NCBI GenBank assembly: GCA_019914945.1
Contig: CM034102.1
Span: forward strand, 10,343,501-10,407,500
DNA length: 64,000 bases
Source: Typha latifolia
Taxonomy: Eukaryota; Streptophyta; Magnoliopsida; Poales; Typhaceae
Reading direction: 5' to 3'
Shown: positions 1-11,727 of the stretch, piece by piece
Numbering within the stretch: position 1 is the first letter of the stretch
How the letters are laid out: every line of letters begins with the position of its first letter
Position numbers and translations under genes: made by a program
Notes under the pieces: model-generated
The model's input: the letters and a program-made list of their open reading frames with translations, nothing else
The model's database searches: none
Told to the model about the DNA's origin: nothing

Positions 1-410
1 TCTTTCCCTAATTTTTCATCGTCCCCTAACCTTTATTAGTTTGACCTTCCTCCTCGTCCGTCTTCTTTTAGGACCGACCTCTTCTTTCTCTTCATCCTAT
101 TCCCATCTCTATTTGCTAATATTCCCATCCACTTATCATTTTCTCCTCCTTTTCCACCGCCATCAAGATCTTTCTTCAATCCAAATAACCGACCCATTCC
201 CATACTTGTCCGGTCCTTAACAGTGTGAGCATGGGCTTTTATGGATCCATCCCAATTGGTTTCATAATTTTCTGACTACAGAAGAATATCTGACGAATAT
301 TTTTTCACGATTGCGTCGACTGCTTCTTACAATAAATTCAGATCTTAAGGAATTATTCCGTAGCCGATCTTTTGGTTCCAGATCCCATTAAATTAGTATT
401 ACAGCCTATC
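1..410 (+). repeat. Right-hand end of a candidate LTR
   Basis: No open coding frame. The segment ends in ...TATCA and is followed three bases later by TGGTATCAGAGC, the usual plant primer-binding site complementary to initiator tRNA-Met. That order is expected where a 5' LTR ends. The left end lies outside the window, so neither the LTR length nor the superfamily can be judged. Confidence 0.35.
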
Positions 411-475
411 AATTTGGTATCAGAGCATATCAAATTGGTATCAGAGCCTAACAATTTGGTATCAGAGTCTATCAT
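411..475 (+). repeat. Three tandem primer-binding-site repeats (21-bp units)
   Basis: TGGTATCAGAGC begins at 415 and 436, and a one-base variant (TGGTATCAGAGT) begins at 457. The 21-bp spacing is exact, and the spacers are near-identical A/T-rich sequence. A retrotransposon normally carries one such site after its 5' LTR, so this is a local tandem triplication of the LTR/primer-binding-site junction. Confidence 0.7.
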
Positions 476-1140
476 TATCATTACTATAAATATGTGACTT
501 CGTACTTGATGTATTATGTATATACCACTATTGTGTATGTGTAATAGTGAGATGCTCTTAATAATATATTGTGACCTATGTGAGGCCTATTAAAGTTATG
601 TGTATGTTGTTGATACCTAAACATAAGTTATTCTTAGTTTAGATATTGTGGATAAATTATAGTGTTGATACATGTTTATTTGATTGTCAACAAATAACCA
701 AGTTGCCAAGTGCCTTGCATGTGCTGTGTAGGCTCGTGGCATGCACATATTTAGGGTTTGGGTGTTACAACTTAACTACATGATAATGCAAGTGGTGCAA
801 TAATCAAAATCATCAATCATATAGCATGCACTTCAAAGTTATCATACTCAGTTATGCGCAAGTAGTCCTTGAATAACTATAATATTGTAAAGTAAATACA
901 ATTGTGTTGAACAGTAAATAAATATTTGCACACATATGATTTTGCATGTCATGAATTCATAAAGCGAAATATCACTTCAATGTTACACTATTTCTAGGCT
1001 ACGACAAATTTACTTGGCTGACATTATTTTCAAGTTACTCAACTCCAACAGCACCACGGATTATTCTGATGCAAACCAGGTCAAATTGGATCACATCAAA
1101 GGGAGATTAGGCTCAATGGATTGAGTCTAATTATCTTATT
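476..1140. other. Unassigned AT-rich DNA
   Basis: No gene recognised. A GGGTGTTACA motif near 760-770 resembles an LTR end but has no partner that I can see. Confidence 0.5.
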
Positions 1141-1900
1141 TGGTTATTTGGTTATTTGGTTTAGTTAGAGTCTTAGTATGTTAGGATTTTATTTAATTAG
1201 CTAAATTCAACACTACACAATTTTAGAAAAATATTCACAAAATACTCAACAACTATTCGAATAATATCAACTAGTTAGATAAGATTGCCAATCTCCAAAT
1301 CTACAACTTTGATATTCACAACTTCTCTGGATTTAAAATCTATCTATGACGAAATGAAGGGTTAATTCAAGAAGATAAGCAATAAAACAAAGGGTTAATC
1401 CGAGAAGATAAGGAAGACTGATTTAGTTGGTTTGTTAGGATTTTAACTTAGTCATTTGGGTCCCTATGATGTACCTCTATAAATATGCTGAGAAAACCCT
1501 GATTGGAAAAAAAATCTTGGATAATTGAATTGGCTTTGGCCTTTATCTCTCTCTCAACTTGTCTCTTGCCATTGACACCTTTTTCCCTATCTCTCTTTTT
1601 CCACCACCCGTCTTTGGTCGGCCTCCTCCAGTTTCTGACCCCTATTTTATACAACAACTTCTTCCCCTTCACGCCAAGAACTAAACTTAGCATCTATCTA
1701 GCCATTGGAGGGCTATCAAGCTTGATATCTAACTGTCCAAATCTTATGATCTTGGATTCGTTGGAAAGTGCTCTCCGAGAGCATCCCCATATCCAAAACT
1801 CACGAGGATCCGTTGGTTAGATTGTTAGCAAGATTCCTTCGAAGTTACGTACTTCATCGAGTCTAGGACCGTTACGGATTGAATCAGGCCGATTCATATA
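1141..1900 (+). repeat. Candidate LTR-type promoter segment with TATA box
   Basis: A TATAAATA box lies at 1478-1485. Just upstream is a direct repeat, each copy carrying GGGTTAATYC and GAAGATAAG (about 1353-1380 and 1388-1415). A pyrimidine-rich leader follows, which is a common arrangement in copia-type LTRs. No matching second LTR or coding region was seen. The short open frame at 1503-1820 has no recognisable domain. Confidence 0.3.
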
Positions 1901-2451
1901 GTATGGAGTCCACCTCGATAATAAAAATAATAAAATATAAGTACTATATTTCTGACACTAATTAATTAAATAATCCTATTGACATCCGTTGTAGGTTTGG
2001 GTAGGTCCACTAAGGCCTAAAACGTCATTAAAAGTACAAACATTATCCTTAAGTTTATCGATCTATAATTATTATCGATTTAAAATAAAAGAAAATGGTG
2101 ATAACTAAAAGATCCTAGAAGGACAAATTAGAATTTAAGATATTAAATAGTAAATAATCACATTAGATGCACTAACGAGTTCAGATGCATATGTAAATGG
2201 ATATAGGTGCCACAATTTATTTTAGATAGAATAACTCCATATGTTCTAGTATGAAGCCATTGTGATAAGATGAATTTATTTTGAAAGTTTAAATAGTGAA
2301 TAAGATGTCTTAGCAATCATAACACTCACTTGTATACTAATAGATATTTGTAGTAAGTTAATTAAAGAAAAGAGAATCTAGTTTCACATAACAATGGAAG
2401 AGAATGGTAGTATAAGAGGTCTTATTTACTTAGTGGAAACAAAAAAGTAAC
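1901..2451. other. Unassigned AT-rich DNA
   Basis: No gene, RNA or clear repeat recognised. Confidence 0.5.
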
Positions 2452-4929
2452 TGTAATGCCCCCGCCCACGTGCACGCCCACGCGCCCACACGGCACGCGC
2501 GGCGCACGCGACAGGACGGACGGACGGGACCCGTCACGCACAGATACTCTCCTGTACACATACAATCATGACATCATCAAATACTACCTACTAACATATC
2601 CATAATCAAATAACCCATCACCAATTAAATCATATTATTAACCAAATAAACATGTTAACATATGAATATTCTAGTCCACAATAATATACATTAAACCACT
2701 ACATAATCTGGCAGGACCCACATACGCCACAACAAACCATCAAGATACAACTAAAACGACTAATATAAGAGTACACTATGATTCGACCTGTATTATACAA
2801 TTCATCGTCTAATATAACAGTGTACAAATATCAAATACTGATACAACTCAATTCCTATATAAATTATCATCTATACCGTCTCACATCTATAGCTTCGCTA
2901 TCACATACCACGTATCTGAAGGGGTTAGAAAAGAAATAAAGAGAGTCATGAGCAAAAGGTTCAGTGAATAGGCCTTATCCCGAATTAGTGATGTCAAACA
3001 GAGAGTAAATCATGTACTGGATAATATGAATAAAAAAACATTATGTCATGAATGAGTATATGAATGTTTCTCAATAATACATAAATGAAAAATAGATAAC
3101 ATGTCATGCCATAACTGATAAAATATATAAACATCGACAATGTATAAATAAATCTCAATGTCATACTATCATCAAAACCCTCTCTCAAATATGACACATG
3201 ATGCATGCCGACGATGACCATACTATGATATCAAATGCAACCATATATAATGCATATTGATCACTCGATAATTAGGTAACCGAATAATTATGAAATCATA
3301 TGCATTTCTCAACATCACAATCATCAATTGTCACCGACATCTCGGTATAATATCATCATACTAGACCACTGTGCACAGAGCATACTCCGCCACCCGCAAG
3401 AGTATCTCTAATATAGCCATACCTCGCCACCCGTTAGGGTATCAACATCCATCCAGATCGGGCGCCCACATAGTTGATAGAAAATCTCGTGAGGATAACT
3501 CGCCATATATGCCCTAGCGAACGGCATGTGTTCGAATGTTCTACTGCGCACACAGACTAACGACCTTAGACGTATGGCCAACAGGATCGCGACTTTGTTG
3601 AGCGATCAATCATCTCCAGGCACGCCCTAACCCTCGCGCCCACTCGGGTATCCTCACGCTTTCTATCAACTATCCTATCAATCACATTTCATGCTTTCCT
3701 TCTAAATGACAAATCATATGCATATATCAAGTATGATAACAAGTCAATGCATAATAGAAATTTAGGTGAAATAGGAATCAAGAGAAAAATGATGCAATGT
3801 AGTCTCCAACTATATAGTCAACATATGCATACTCATACTAATCTATTATATACATACCCATACTACAGATCAACTGGACATAACCTCACCACAGTATAAT
3901 CATATCTCATCATCTCTATTTATCATCATCATACTCATATCGAAGATCAGCCTAATTATATGCATGATAAAAATATGCTTGACTGTAATCATCTCTAGAT
4001 AAAGTCATATAATCATGCTGGAGGCCAAAACATGCGTGTACATAATATATAATATAACCTAATTTGAGAAAGGGATCTAAGGGATAAGACTACTCACTAC
4101 CACTGAAATTATTTAAGTAGTATGATGTTAGCCGTTTATCTGATTAAAATCCGTTCATATAATATATGATGATTTAGAAGGTTTTAGAATTTTTACTTAT
4201 CTTTATAACTAGTTAGATTTTTAATTACTAATAAAAATAAAAATAAAAATATAGATGAAAACCTAACTATAATTATATCTTGATTAATTAGAGATTACTT
4301 TATAAAATAATAAATAAATACATAAGCTATGTATTTTATTTGTTACAAAAATAATAATGTATAAGACATTAATAGAATTACTTAAAATGTATATCATAAG
4401 AATATTAGAATATAAATCTAATAATTATAATTTACAAATAAGTAAATAAATAAATAAATAAATATAAGTATTACCTATATTTATGTGTAATAGTTTATAA
4501 CCTAATTAATCATTAATTAATTATAATTAACAATAAATCATATTGATGAATATATATTATTATTAAAATAAATAATGTCTAAATTTCTTTGTATTAATTA
4601 AAACATAAATACCTAAACAAATAAAAAAAATACCAAAATAAAGATTACTAGTACTAGTGTTGGGCTTGGTCCAGCACTAGCCTGCTACAGTGCTAGGCTG
4701 AGCCTAGCACTGTTGCTGAAAGACAAGAAGAGAAGAAGCAGCTGAGGAAGAAGAAGAAGAAAGGAAGAAGAAAGAAGGAAGAAGAAGAAGAGAAGAGAAG
4801 AAGAAAAGAGAGAGAGGAGGGGAGGGAACTGCGAAACCAGTGGGCGGGGAGGGCACCGACCGCTGCTGGCCAGCCAGCGGCCGGCCTCTCGCCGGCGGCT
4901 CGATTCCGACGGGCCTGAGCTCGGATGTG

Positions 4930-4978
<49 letters not shown>

Positions 4979-5082
4979 GAGAGAGAGAGAGAGAGACTGA
5001 GAGAGAGAAAGAGAGAGAGAGAAAGGGAGAGATAGGAGCTCATCGAAGCTCGCGGACGTGGCGGCGGTGATAGGCCGGCCTC

Positions 5083-5121
<39 letters not shown>

Positions 5122-5345
5122 AAGAGAGATGTATAGGGAGAAAGAGAGGCGGTGGGGGGGGGCCGGCGGTGGCTGCGGCGACGCTGGGCCCGCCGCAGCC
5201 GGTTGGCTGCGGCGACGCGAGGGGGGCATGGCACGCTCCCCTCCTGCCACTGCATGGCATGAGGCCGGCTACATTGTGGCCGACCACGTCGTGCCATGTA
5301 ACTAGTTTTTTTTTTTTTTTTTTTTTTTGGGACTGGTTTGTTACA
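2452..5345 (-). mobile_element. Family A long LTR, copy A1
   Basis: The segment starts TGTAATGCCC and ends GGTTTGTTACA, so it has TG...CA termini. It shares its left GC-rich start (CACGTGCACGCC, GGCGCACGCG), the AT-rich middle and the GA-rich/GC-rich right part with copies at 6562-8929 and 47129-50553. The minus orientation is inferred from the pol-end-like sequence that directly follows at 5346. No intact protein gene lies inside; the open frames at 4685-5305 are low-complexity (GA)n shadows. Five bases left of the element (GTAAC, 2447-2451) resemble ATAAC at 5754-5758, so the whole remnant probably ends at 5753. Confidence 0.7.
4929..5112. repeat. (GA)n microsatellite tract
   Basis: Long GA runs at about 4929-4972 and 5083-5112 with degenerate GA in between, inside LTR A1. 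The same purine-rich zone appears in A2 (about 8570-8750) and A3 (about 49670-50260), so it belongs to the LTR family and is not a private expansion. Confidence 0.9.
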
Positions 5346-5640
5346 TTTTCCTTCCCCCCTTAAAAAAAATTTTGACCCCGAAATTTAAATCACACAGGTA
5401 TTGTAAGAAAATCCACATATCTAGTTCCACTACTTTCTAATCAAATCGACAACTGTCTAATCTCACTTTTTCAGATCAATAACTCATACTTCATTTATTA
5501 ACTTACTAACTAACTCTTAACATTACACAACCCCAAGTAACTCTCGTACAAAACTAAAATTTCTAGATCTAAGTGATTCAGGTAATTATACCATATCTAT
5601 AGACATCAATAATACCATTGGTTTGCAAATAAGCATCGTG
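5346..5640 (-). pseudogene. Retrotransposon internal remnant (end of pol next to LTR)
   Basis: Read on the minus strand, the bases abutting the LTR give AAATTTCGGGGTC followed by AAGGGGGGAAG. Chromovirus-type Ty3/gypsy elements often end pol with an FRG(R/Q)NxF-like tail and a purine tract just before the 3' LTR. The rest of the segment has no readable frame. Assignment to Ty3/gypsy is inference from this short similarity. Confidence 0.4.
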
Positions 5641-5753
5641 CCAAGTAACTAGTTTTTTTTTTTTTAGGATTGGGTTGTTACAATAATACACTGTGGCCGG
5701 CCACGTCGTGCCAAGTAACTATTTTTTTTTGTTTTTGGGATTGGGTTGTTATA
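5641..5753 (-). repeat. Two stacked fragments of the family A LTR start
   Basis: GTGCCAAGTAACTA, a T-run and GGGTTGTTACA occur ending at 5682. The same series, with 22 bp more LTR sequence before it (GTGGCCGGCCACGTC), recurs ending GTTGTTATA at 5753. These match the terminal 40-70 bp of A1 (GTGCCATGTAACTA, T-run, GTTACA). They look like remains of the opposite LTR after internal deletion. Confidence 0.6.
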
Positions 5754-6556
5754 ATAACTTATGAAATTGTGTACCATAGTACAACATATTAGAGTATACG
5801 CTGTTAACGGAAATAGTGTGTAGAATTTGAAAGTCATGGATATAAATATTTACATGCAGTAATGTAAGAACACTTCTTCACTACCAAAGTAAAAGAAATT
5901 GAAGATACCCCATCTATAGTTTGGCAGGCACAAACTTATTGCATCTTAATCAACCTTAAAATTCAAAAGCTAAGACATGACAAAAATACAGGGAATAGGG
6001 TACTAGAAAGTTTCATTCTAAATATACTATGAGAGAAGGATTAAGATATTATAGATATTTAACATTCTCAAGAGATTTGGACAAATTTAAGTTTACTAAG
6101 CACATTTAAAAGTTGTTGCACTACATTAATAAAATAACTTTGGAAAGCCATCGCTAAAAGGAAATAACAACTTTAAAATGGGAATAGCATAATATTGAGC
6201 TAGAACTTCTAGAAGGCAACCTTGCCCCAAATCGCCGCATTGAGGTAGCTAAAGCAAGCACAAGGATCCCCCTCAACCATGGTAACACCCGGTCTCCACA
6301 CCCAGCTCGGGTGATATGATCCAAAAAGCACAACTGGCCCGTAGCTTGCGCTACTCTGTACCTCCTCCTCCCTCGCTGCCATTCACTCCCCTCCTGCCCC
6401 AAACACCATCCCGCCTCCTCCAATCACCAAAGTCCTCGATCTTGGACTACGACAGAAGTGGTGGATGCAATAGAGGAGAAGATCTCAAGCAAGCGATTGA
6501 TCGATTGCCGAGCGGAACCCATCATCTACATTGAGAGAGAGAAAAAGAGAGAGAGG
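5754..6556. other. Unassigned DNA, GC-richer after 6180
   Basis: 5754-6150 is AT-rich with nothing recognised. 6180-6556 is GC-richer and joins 8935-9000 once element A2 is removed. A minus-strand open frame at 6154-6423 matches no family I know. It may be another TE or a dead gene. Confidence 0.4.
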
Positions 6557-6561
6557 AGATA

Positions 6562-8929
6562 TGAAACACCCCTACCCGGCATAGGCACGTGCACGCCCAC
6601 ACACCCATACGGCACACGTGGCGCACGCGATAGGACGGGCGGGGCCGTCATGCACAAATACACTCCTGTGCACATATAATCATGACGTTATCAAATAATA
6701 CCTGCTAACATATTCATACTCACATAAATCCAACACCAAATAAATTATATTATCAACTAAACAAATCTGTTAATATATGAATATCCAAGTCCACAATGAT
6801 ATACACTAGACCACTACCAAATTTGGCATGACTCACACAGACCACAATAAACCATCAAGATACAACCAAACAACTGATACACGAGTGCACTATAATTCGA
6901 CCTGTATTATACAAATCATCGTCTAATATAAAAGAGTACAAATATCAAATACTAGTACAACTCAATTTCTATATAAACTATCATCTATACCGTCTCGCAC
7001 TTATAGCTCACTTCATCAATCTAAAATATCTTCTCGGGATCTCTCAAGTCGTTATCTCGTACCATATATCTGAGAGGGTTAGAAAAAAAATAAAGAGAGT
7101 CATGAGCAAAAAGCTCAGTGAATAAACCTTATCCCGAATTAGTGATACCAAACAAAGAGTAAATCATATACTGGATAATATGAATCAGAAAATGGTATGA
7201 TGCCATGTATGAGCATGTATATATGTATCCTCAATGACATATATATAAATAAAATCAATTCTCATGAATGAGCATATTATATTCTCAACCAAAATATATC
7301 TTAGGATGAAATTATAATATAACATCACCGAATATAACAACATATCATGTATAACAATCATGATCCAATAGTACTAGTCACATCAATAATGATGCATGAT
7401 GTATGCCAACCACTAGAGAATTGTATATGTCCGAGCCAGATATAATCCACATATATCTCAGTATAATAATCATCTGTCTCAACCCTGAATATCATCCATC
7501 ATGCTGGACTACGGTACCCGGTCCCAAACTCGATGCATATCATGTCACAAGCTCAGAGCATACCCTATCATACGCTAAGAGTATCTCTAGAGATAAATCA
7601 TACCCTGCCATATGCTAAGGGTATCTCAGAATAAAGTAATCTTACCCTGCCATATGCTAATGGTATATCAATGATAGTTGTACCCTGTCATACGCTAAGA
7701 GTACAACCATTAGCCATCACCATACTCTGTCATACGCAAGAGTATATCTAGTACCAGTTCGGACCAGATACCATTTCAGCCATCACATCACATACACAAG
7801 TGTTTTTATGATCTCCTATACATGATAGATCACATGCATATATTCAGTGCTACAACAGATCATGCAACTCAAGAATTTAGGTGGTAAAGAAGCCAAGAGA
7901 AAAATGATGTAATGCAGACTCCAACCATATATCTAACACATGAATACTCCTGCTAGTCTATCACATGCACACTCATGCTAGAGATCATCTCGGTATAAAA
8001 TTATTATAGTATAATCATCTCCAATCATCTCTATATATCACCAATGTATTCATATCCCAGATCAGCCTAATCAAATACATGATAAAATATGCTTAACGAA
8101 AATCATCTCTAGATAAAGTCATATAATCATGATGGAGGCCAAAACATGCATGTACATAATATATAATATATCATAATTTGAGAAAGGTGTCTAGGGGATA
8201 AGACTACTCATAATCTGATCAGAAGACACGAACCATGCATCTCTCACATTCGTCAGTCAAACATCAACTTATCGTCAAGGTCTACGGGGTCTCACATAAG
8301 GGGGTTCGGGGTCTAAAAATATTTAAGTAATATGATGTTAGCCGTTTAGCCCATTTAGAATTCATTGGTGTAAAATATAATAAATTATTTGATTTTATTA
8401 AATAACTTGATATACATTATATATATCTAATTATGATAACCTTATTCTAATTATATATTAGGCATATAATAATTAATCTCTTTAAGCATACAAGAATCAG
8501 ATATACAATAATATAATTAAAATATATGTCGGCGGCTTGGCTCCAATGAGCCCAAGCTCAAGGGAAGAAACAAAGAGACAGAGAGAGAAGAAGGAAAATG
8601 AAGAAGGAGGAGGCTCACCTGCGGTAGCATGGTGACAGCGGCGACGGGTCGGCAATGAGGGGGAGAGAGAGAGAGAGTTTGAGGGAAGGAATAGAGAGAG
8701 GAAGACCAAAAGAGAGAGTGGGGAGAAGAAAAAGATAGAGAGAGAGGCATTGGGGGTTAACGGCTACTACGGTGGCGCTAGGGCTTATCACGGCCAGCTG
8801 GCCGCAGCCGGTTGGCTGCCGTGATGCTAGAGGGTGCGTGGCACCCCTTTGCATGGGCACGAGGCCGGCCACACTGTGGCTAGTCACGTCGTGCCCATAA
8901 CATTTTTTTTTTAAGATTGGGTTGTTACA
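6562..8929. mobile_element. Family A LTR, copy A2 (solo LTR with target duplication)
   Basis: The element begins TGAAACACCC and ends GGGTTGTTACA. It is flanked by an exact 5-bp direct repeat, AGATA at 6557-6561 and 8930-8934. The body matches A1 and A3 in order: CACGTGCACGCCC start, CTGTATTATACAA-type middle, GA-rich tract, GGCCGCAGCCGGTTGGCTGC, GTCGTGCC, T-run. It is about 0.9 kb shorter than A3. No coding sequence or second LTR is present, so it reads as a solo LTR. Confidence 0.8.
7557..7760. repeat. Tandem self-complementary repeats inside LTR A2
   Basis: About five imperfect units of roughly 40-45 bp, each with the core TACCCTGYCATAYGCTAAG followed by RGTAT. Within a unit ATACCCT and AGGGTAT are complementary, so each can form a short hairpin. 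A1 (near 3390-3440) and A3 (near 48140-48200) hold one or two units, so the array expanded or shrank between copies. Confidence 0.65.
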
Positions 8930-8934
8930 AGATA

Positions 8935-9267
8935 GCGGCTGAGGGGTGAAACCAAAAAGAAGATATGCAGGAAGAAAAGGGGTGATGTTGGTGAGCACAT
9001 CCTCACTTAGGCCTTATTTTATTATTAAAAGGGATGTTACAAAGGGCATTTTAGTTATTTAAAAATAAAATATCTCTAATTAATAAAATATTCTCACATT
9101 GTTAGTAAATTTCCTTATATATTATATATTGGTTTACGTGTTTATTTCAGAAATACATGTTTTTAGCTTGACTAACTTTTGTAATGTATATGTTAGGGCC
9201 AAAATTATAAGTTGCTAATGTTAAATGTGGGGAATATATTTTGTATTAAATATACATGTGCCAACCT
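8935..9267. other. Unassigned DNA
   Basis: Continuation of the sequence interrupted by A2, then AT-rich DNA leading into the Mutator-like remnant. No gene recognised. Confidence 0.5.
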
Positions 9268-9925
9268 TAGCTTACACATTGCAATATTTTGAGACTGCAA
9301 TGAAGGGATTAAAAAAGTTTAACAAAGAAGCTCGTGATTGGTTATTTAAGTAACCACCGAATAGTTGGGCTAAATGTATTGTGAACAATGCAAGAGATAA
9401 ATATATAATCACAATGATAAAAATGATTAGAAGGCAGCTTATGATAAGGTATCAAGAGAGGCTAAAATTTGGAAGTACTTCTAAAAGCAATCTTTGTGAT
9501 AATATTTAATAGAAATTAGAGAAAAAGAAATGTGAGACAAAATCATTTGAACCATTATATGCTGATATAGGAATTTTTGAGATAAAATTAATATATAAGA
9601 CTTTCATTGCTGACTTAGGACAGGGAACATGCTCTTGTAAGATATAAAACTTGATAGGAATACCATATGAGCATGCAAGTGTAGCTATATTTGCTAGTAA
9701 AAGATAGCTTGTAGAATTTGTCAACTTATTCTACCATACTTTTTCATAATTAAAGGTTTACAACTAAATAATTTATTCTATACTAAATCAAGTTTTATGA
9801 GTACACAAAAATTATGATCTTATAATGCCTCCTCCTTCATAGAGGCAACTTGGAAGACCTATGAAGATTAGGAGGAAAGGGAAAATGAGCCTAAAAATCC
9901 ATATCAAGTAAAAAGACAACATAAA
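9268..9925 (+). pseudogene. Mutator-like (MULE) transposase remnant with SWIM zinc-finger region
   Basis: Conceptual translation gives AMKGLKKFNKEARDWLFK, then after a stop PPNSWAKCIVNNARDKY. Further on come FIADLGQGTCSCKI, a stop, NLIGIPYEHASVAIFASK, and finally QLGRPMKIRRK. This order is typical of the C-terminal half of plant MuDR-type transposases, with the SWIM finger (CxC...CxH) and a following basic GRPxKxRR stretch. In the finger the third cysteine is replaced (PYEH instead of PCxH). At least six in-frame stops make it dead. The catalytic DDE half upstream was not found. Confidence 0.7.
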
Positions 9926-9929
9926 ATTT

Positions 9930-11512
9930 ATAAATAATATTATAAGTGCAAAATTTTATAATGGCAAGTATGTGGACACAAAATACTTTAAAATATGATG
10001 TGCAATCTAATCTTAATATTAGGTCAAGTCATGTTATTTGCTTATGCTTGTATGAAAAATATCAAAAGTGTAATCAAGTAAAAATTAACAAGTTTAGTTT
10101 TTGGAGGTGATGTGTGCACCTAGAGTAGTGTGATATAGACCCCAAGAAGAATTTGGAGCCCCTCTATACTTTGGAGTTAGGTGCGCACTTAATAAGTGTG
10201 GTGTGCACCCTTATAGAAAATACACTTGTATTGTCAAGATTCTCCTATAACAAATTAAGAATATTCTAATACATTTATGAAAGGATGATAGATGTTAGAT
10301 AAAGTTAAAGAACTCCCGAGAGATCAAAAGTTAATTGATAACTAAGGGTTCTACTTTCCTCAATGAGCTTACTTTTTTTACATAATTTGAGGAGATATTT
10401 TATATGTCCATTATTGGACATTATTTACCTTATTTTGAAGCAACGAAGGAGCTTAAAGAACAGCTAAGATGTCTATCATCTTTCTGAGTGTGATCCACAT
10501 TGTGTTTAGTACAATCAACGAGGAGCGATTTTTACCAAGTCATTTCATTAACGCATGAAGTTCAAGTAAGAGAAGGGCTTCAATCTGAGTATAGTTACAA
10601 ATAAATCTTATTTTTCACATTTTGATTGTGAAGCAGATTGATCTAAAAGTTGATCGGATTAGTAAGTTTTCTCTCTTTGTTGAAAGAGGTTTTTCCACGT
10701 TAAAAAAATATGGTTGTATGTTTGCCGTGGCTTTTTATTTCCTACTCTTGCTTTTCTCTCACCAACTTGAGTTTGATTTTTGTAATTAGAGCAGTATATG
10801 GATTTCCATATCCTACTTGGTTTCAATGTTTAAAATTTGATTCTCAATCATTTCTCTAAACCTAGCAAGATTTAGTTTGTTTGACTTTTCAAGGTTGACT
10901 TGGTTTTAGCTTTCCATATGTCTTTCTCCTAGTTGTAGTAGACTTTTTTTATCTCTCCTGAAAATTATAAATATGGTCATAATGTAATAACTTATAGGAG
11001 TTCAAGTAATCCTGCATCCGAAATTAATATCAACAATAGAAAGAAGAAATTACAAGTAAAGATACTGAAGACTTTAATATTTAATCTAATATTTTTAGTC
11101 TTTTTATGTCATATTTTAATACGACATTCAAGAAATGCAACATAGAATACCAATGCTTAGAATAGTTTACCTAAAACTTCACATGAAATATGTATATATA
11201 TTATGCAAAACTTATAATAAAATTTAAAAGGGTATGCATACCAAGACAAATACTTAAGAGGGGTACAGATATTTTTCATTTTTATTTTAAAGTTCTAACT
11301 TTTATTTTTCATTGCTTTTAACTAAACAATATAAAGTAAAAGATTCATAGTTCGGTTCTCACGCTTTGTCTCATCAAATATTAAGTGCTAGAATTTTAAT
11401 TACAAAGTAAGTTTCTATAAATTTCTACTTCTAAAGCATTCACTCTTTTTCATACTAACTAAACACACAATAGTTTGGTCAAAAACTCAACTACAGGTAT
11501 CGCAATAAACTC

Positions 11513-11513
<1 letters not shown>
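9930..11513. other. Intergenic DNA upstream of the kinase-CYTH gene
   Basis: AT-rich with no recognised gene. About 10660-10985 is a diverged LTR-like repeat listed separately. The promoter of the gene at 11728 should lie near the right end, but no clear TATA box was seen. Confidence 0.5.
10660..10985 (+). repeat. Copia-LTR-like segment, related to 53830-54150
   Basis: GAGGTTTTTCCACGTTAAAA, the GTGGCTTTTTATTTCCTACT zone and the later AAATTTGATTCTCAATC and CTTTCCATAT motifs recur in the same order at 53830-54150. The first motif resembles the 3' part of copia-type LTRs. No terminal repeats could be placed. Confidence 0.4.

Positions 11514-11549
<36 letters not shown>
11514..11549. repeat. Poly-A run of 36 bases
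   Basis: Uninterrupted A homopolymer about 180 bp before the start codon of the kinase-CYTH gene. It may be the tail scar of a retroposed sequence or simple slippage. Confidence 0.95.
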
Positions 11550-11551
<2 letters not shown>

Positions 11552-11559
11552 AAGAAAAC

Positions 11560-11727
11560 GTAAAATATTGTATTCTTTACTCTCTTTTCGTGGGCCGCCC
11601 GGTCTTGAGGAAAAAAAAAAAAGAAAAAAAGAGAAAAAAAACCGAACCACCACCTTTCTCTCCTTCGGTTCCCTCCCCTCTTTCTTTCCTTTCCACTTGA
11701 TCTCGCTCTACCCGCATAGTCGAATCC
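11560..11727 (+). promoter_or_regulatory. Probable 5' leader of the kinase-CYTH gene
   Basis: Pyrimidine-rich sequence (TTTCTCTCC, CCTCCCCTC, TTTCTTTCC) leads up to the ATG at 11728, typical of a plant 5' untranslated leader. The ATG context (GAATCCATGGAA) has G at +4. The transcription start is not visible from sequence alone. Confidence 0.45.

Noticed and set aside
4685..5305. Several long open frames on both strands, Ser/Leu-rich or Arg/Glu-rich
   Set aside because: They are readings of (GA)n and (CT)n repeats in LTR A1. All frames stay open because the repeat lacks stop codons, and no domain is present.
2452..8929. A1 and A2 considered as the two LTRs of one retrotransposon
   Set aside because: A2 has its own exact AGATA duplication, and the DNA between them has no gag or pol; they are separate insertions.
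11514..11549. Poly-A run considered as the 3' tail of a retroposed gene
   Set aside because: No coding or SINE-like sequence precedes it and no flanking target duplication was seen.
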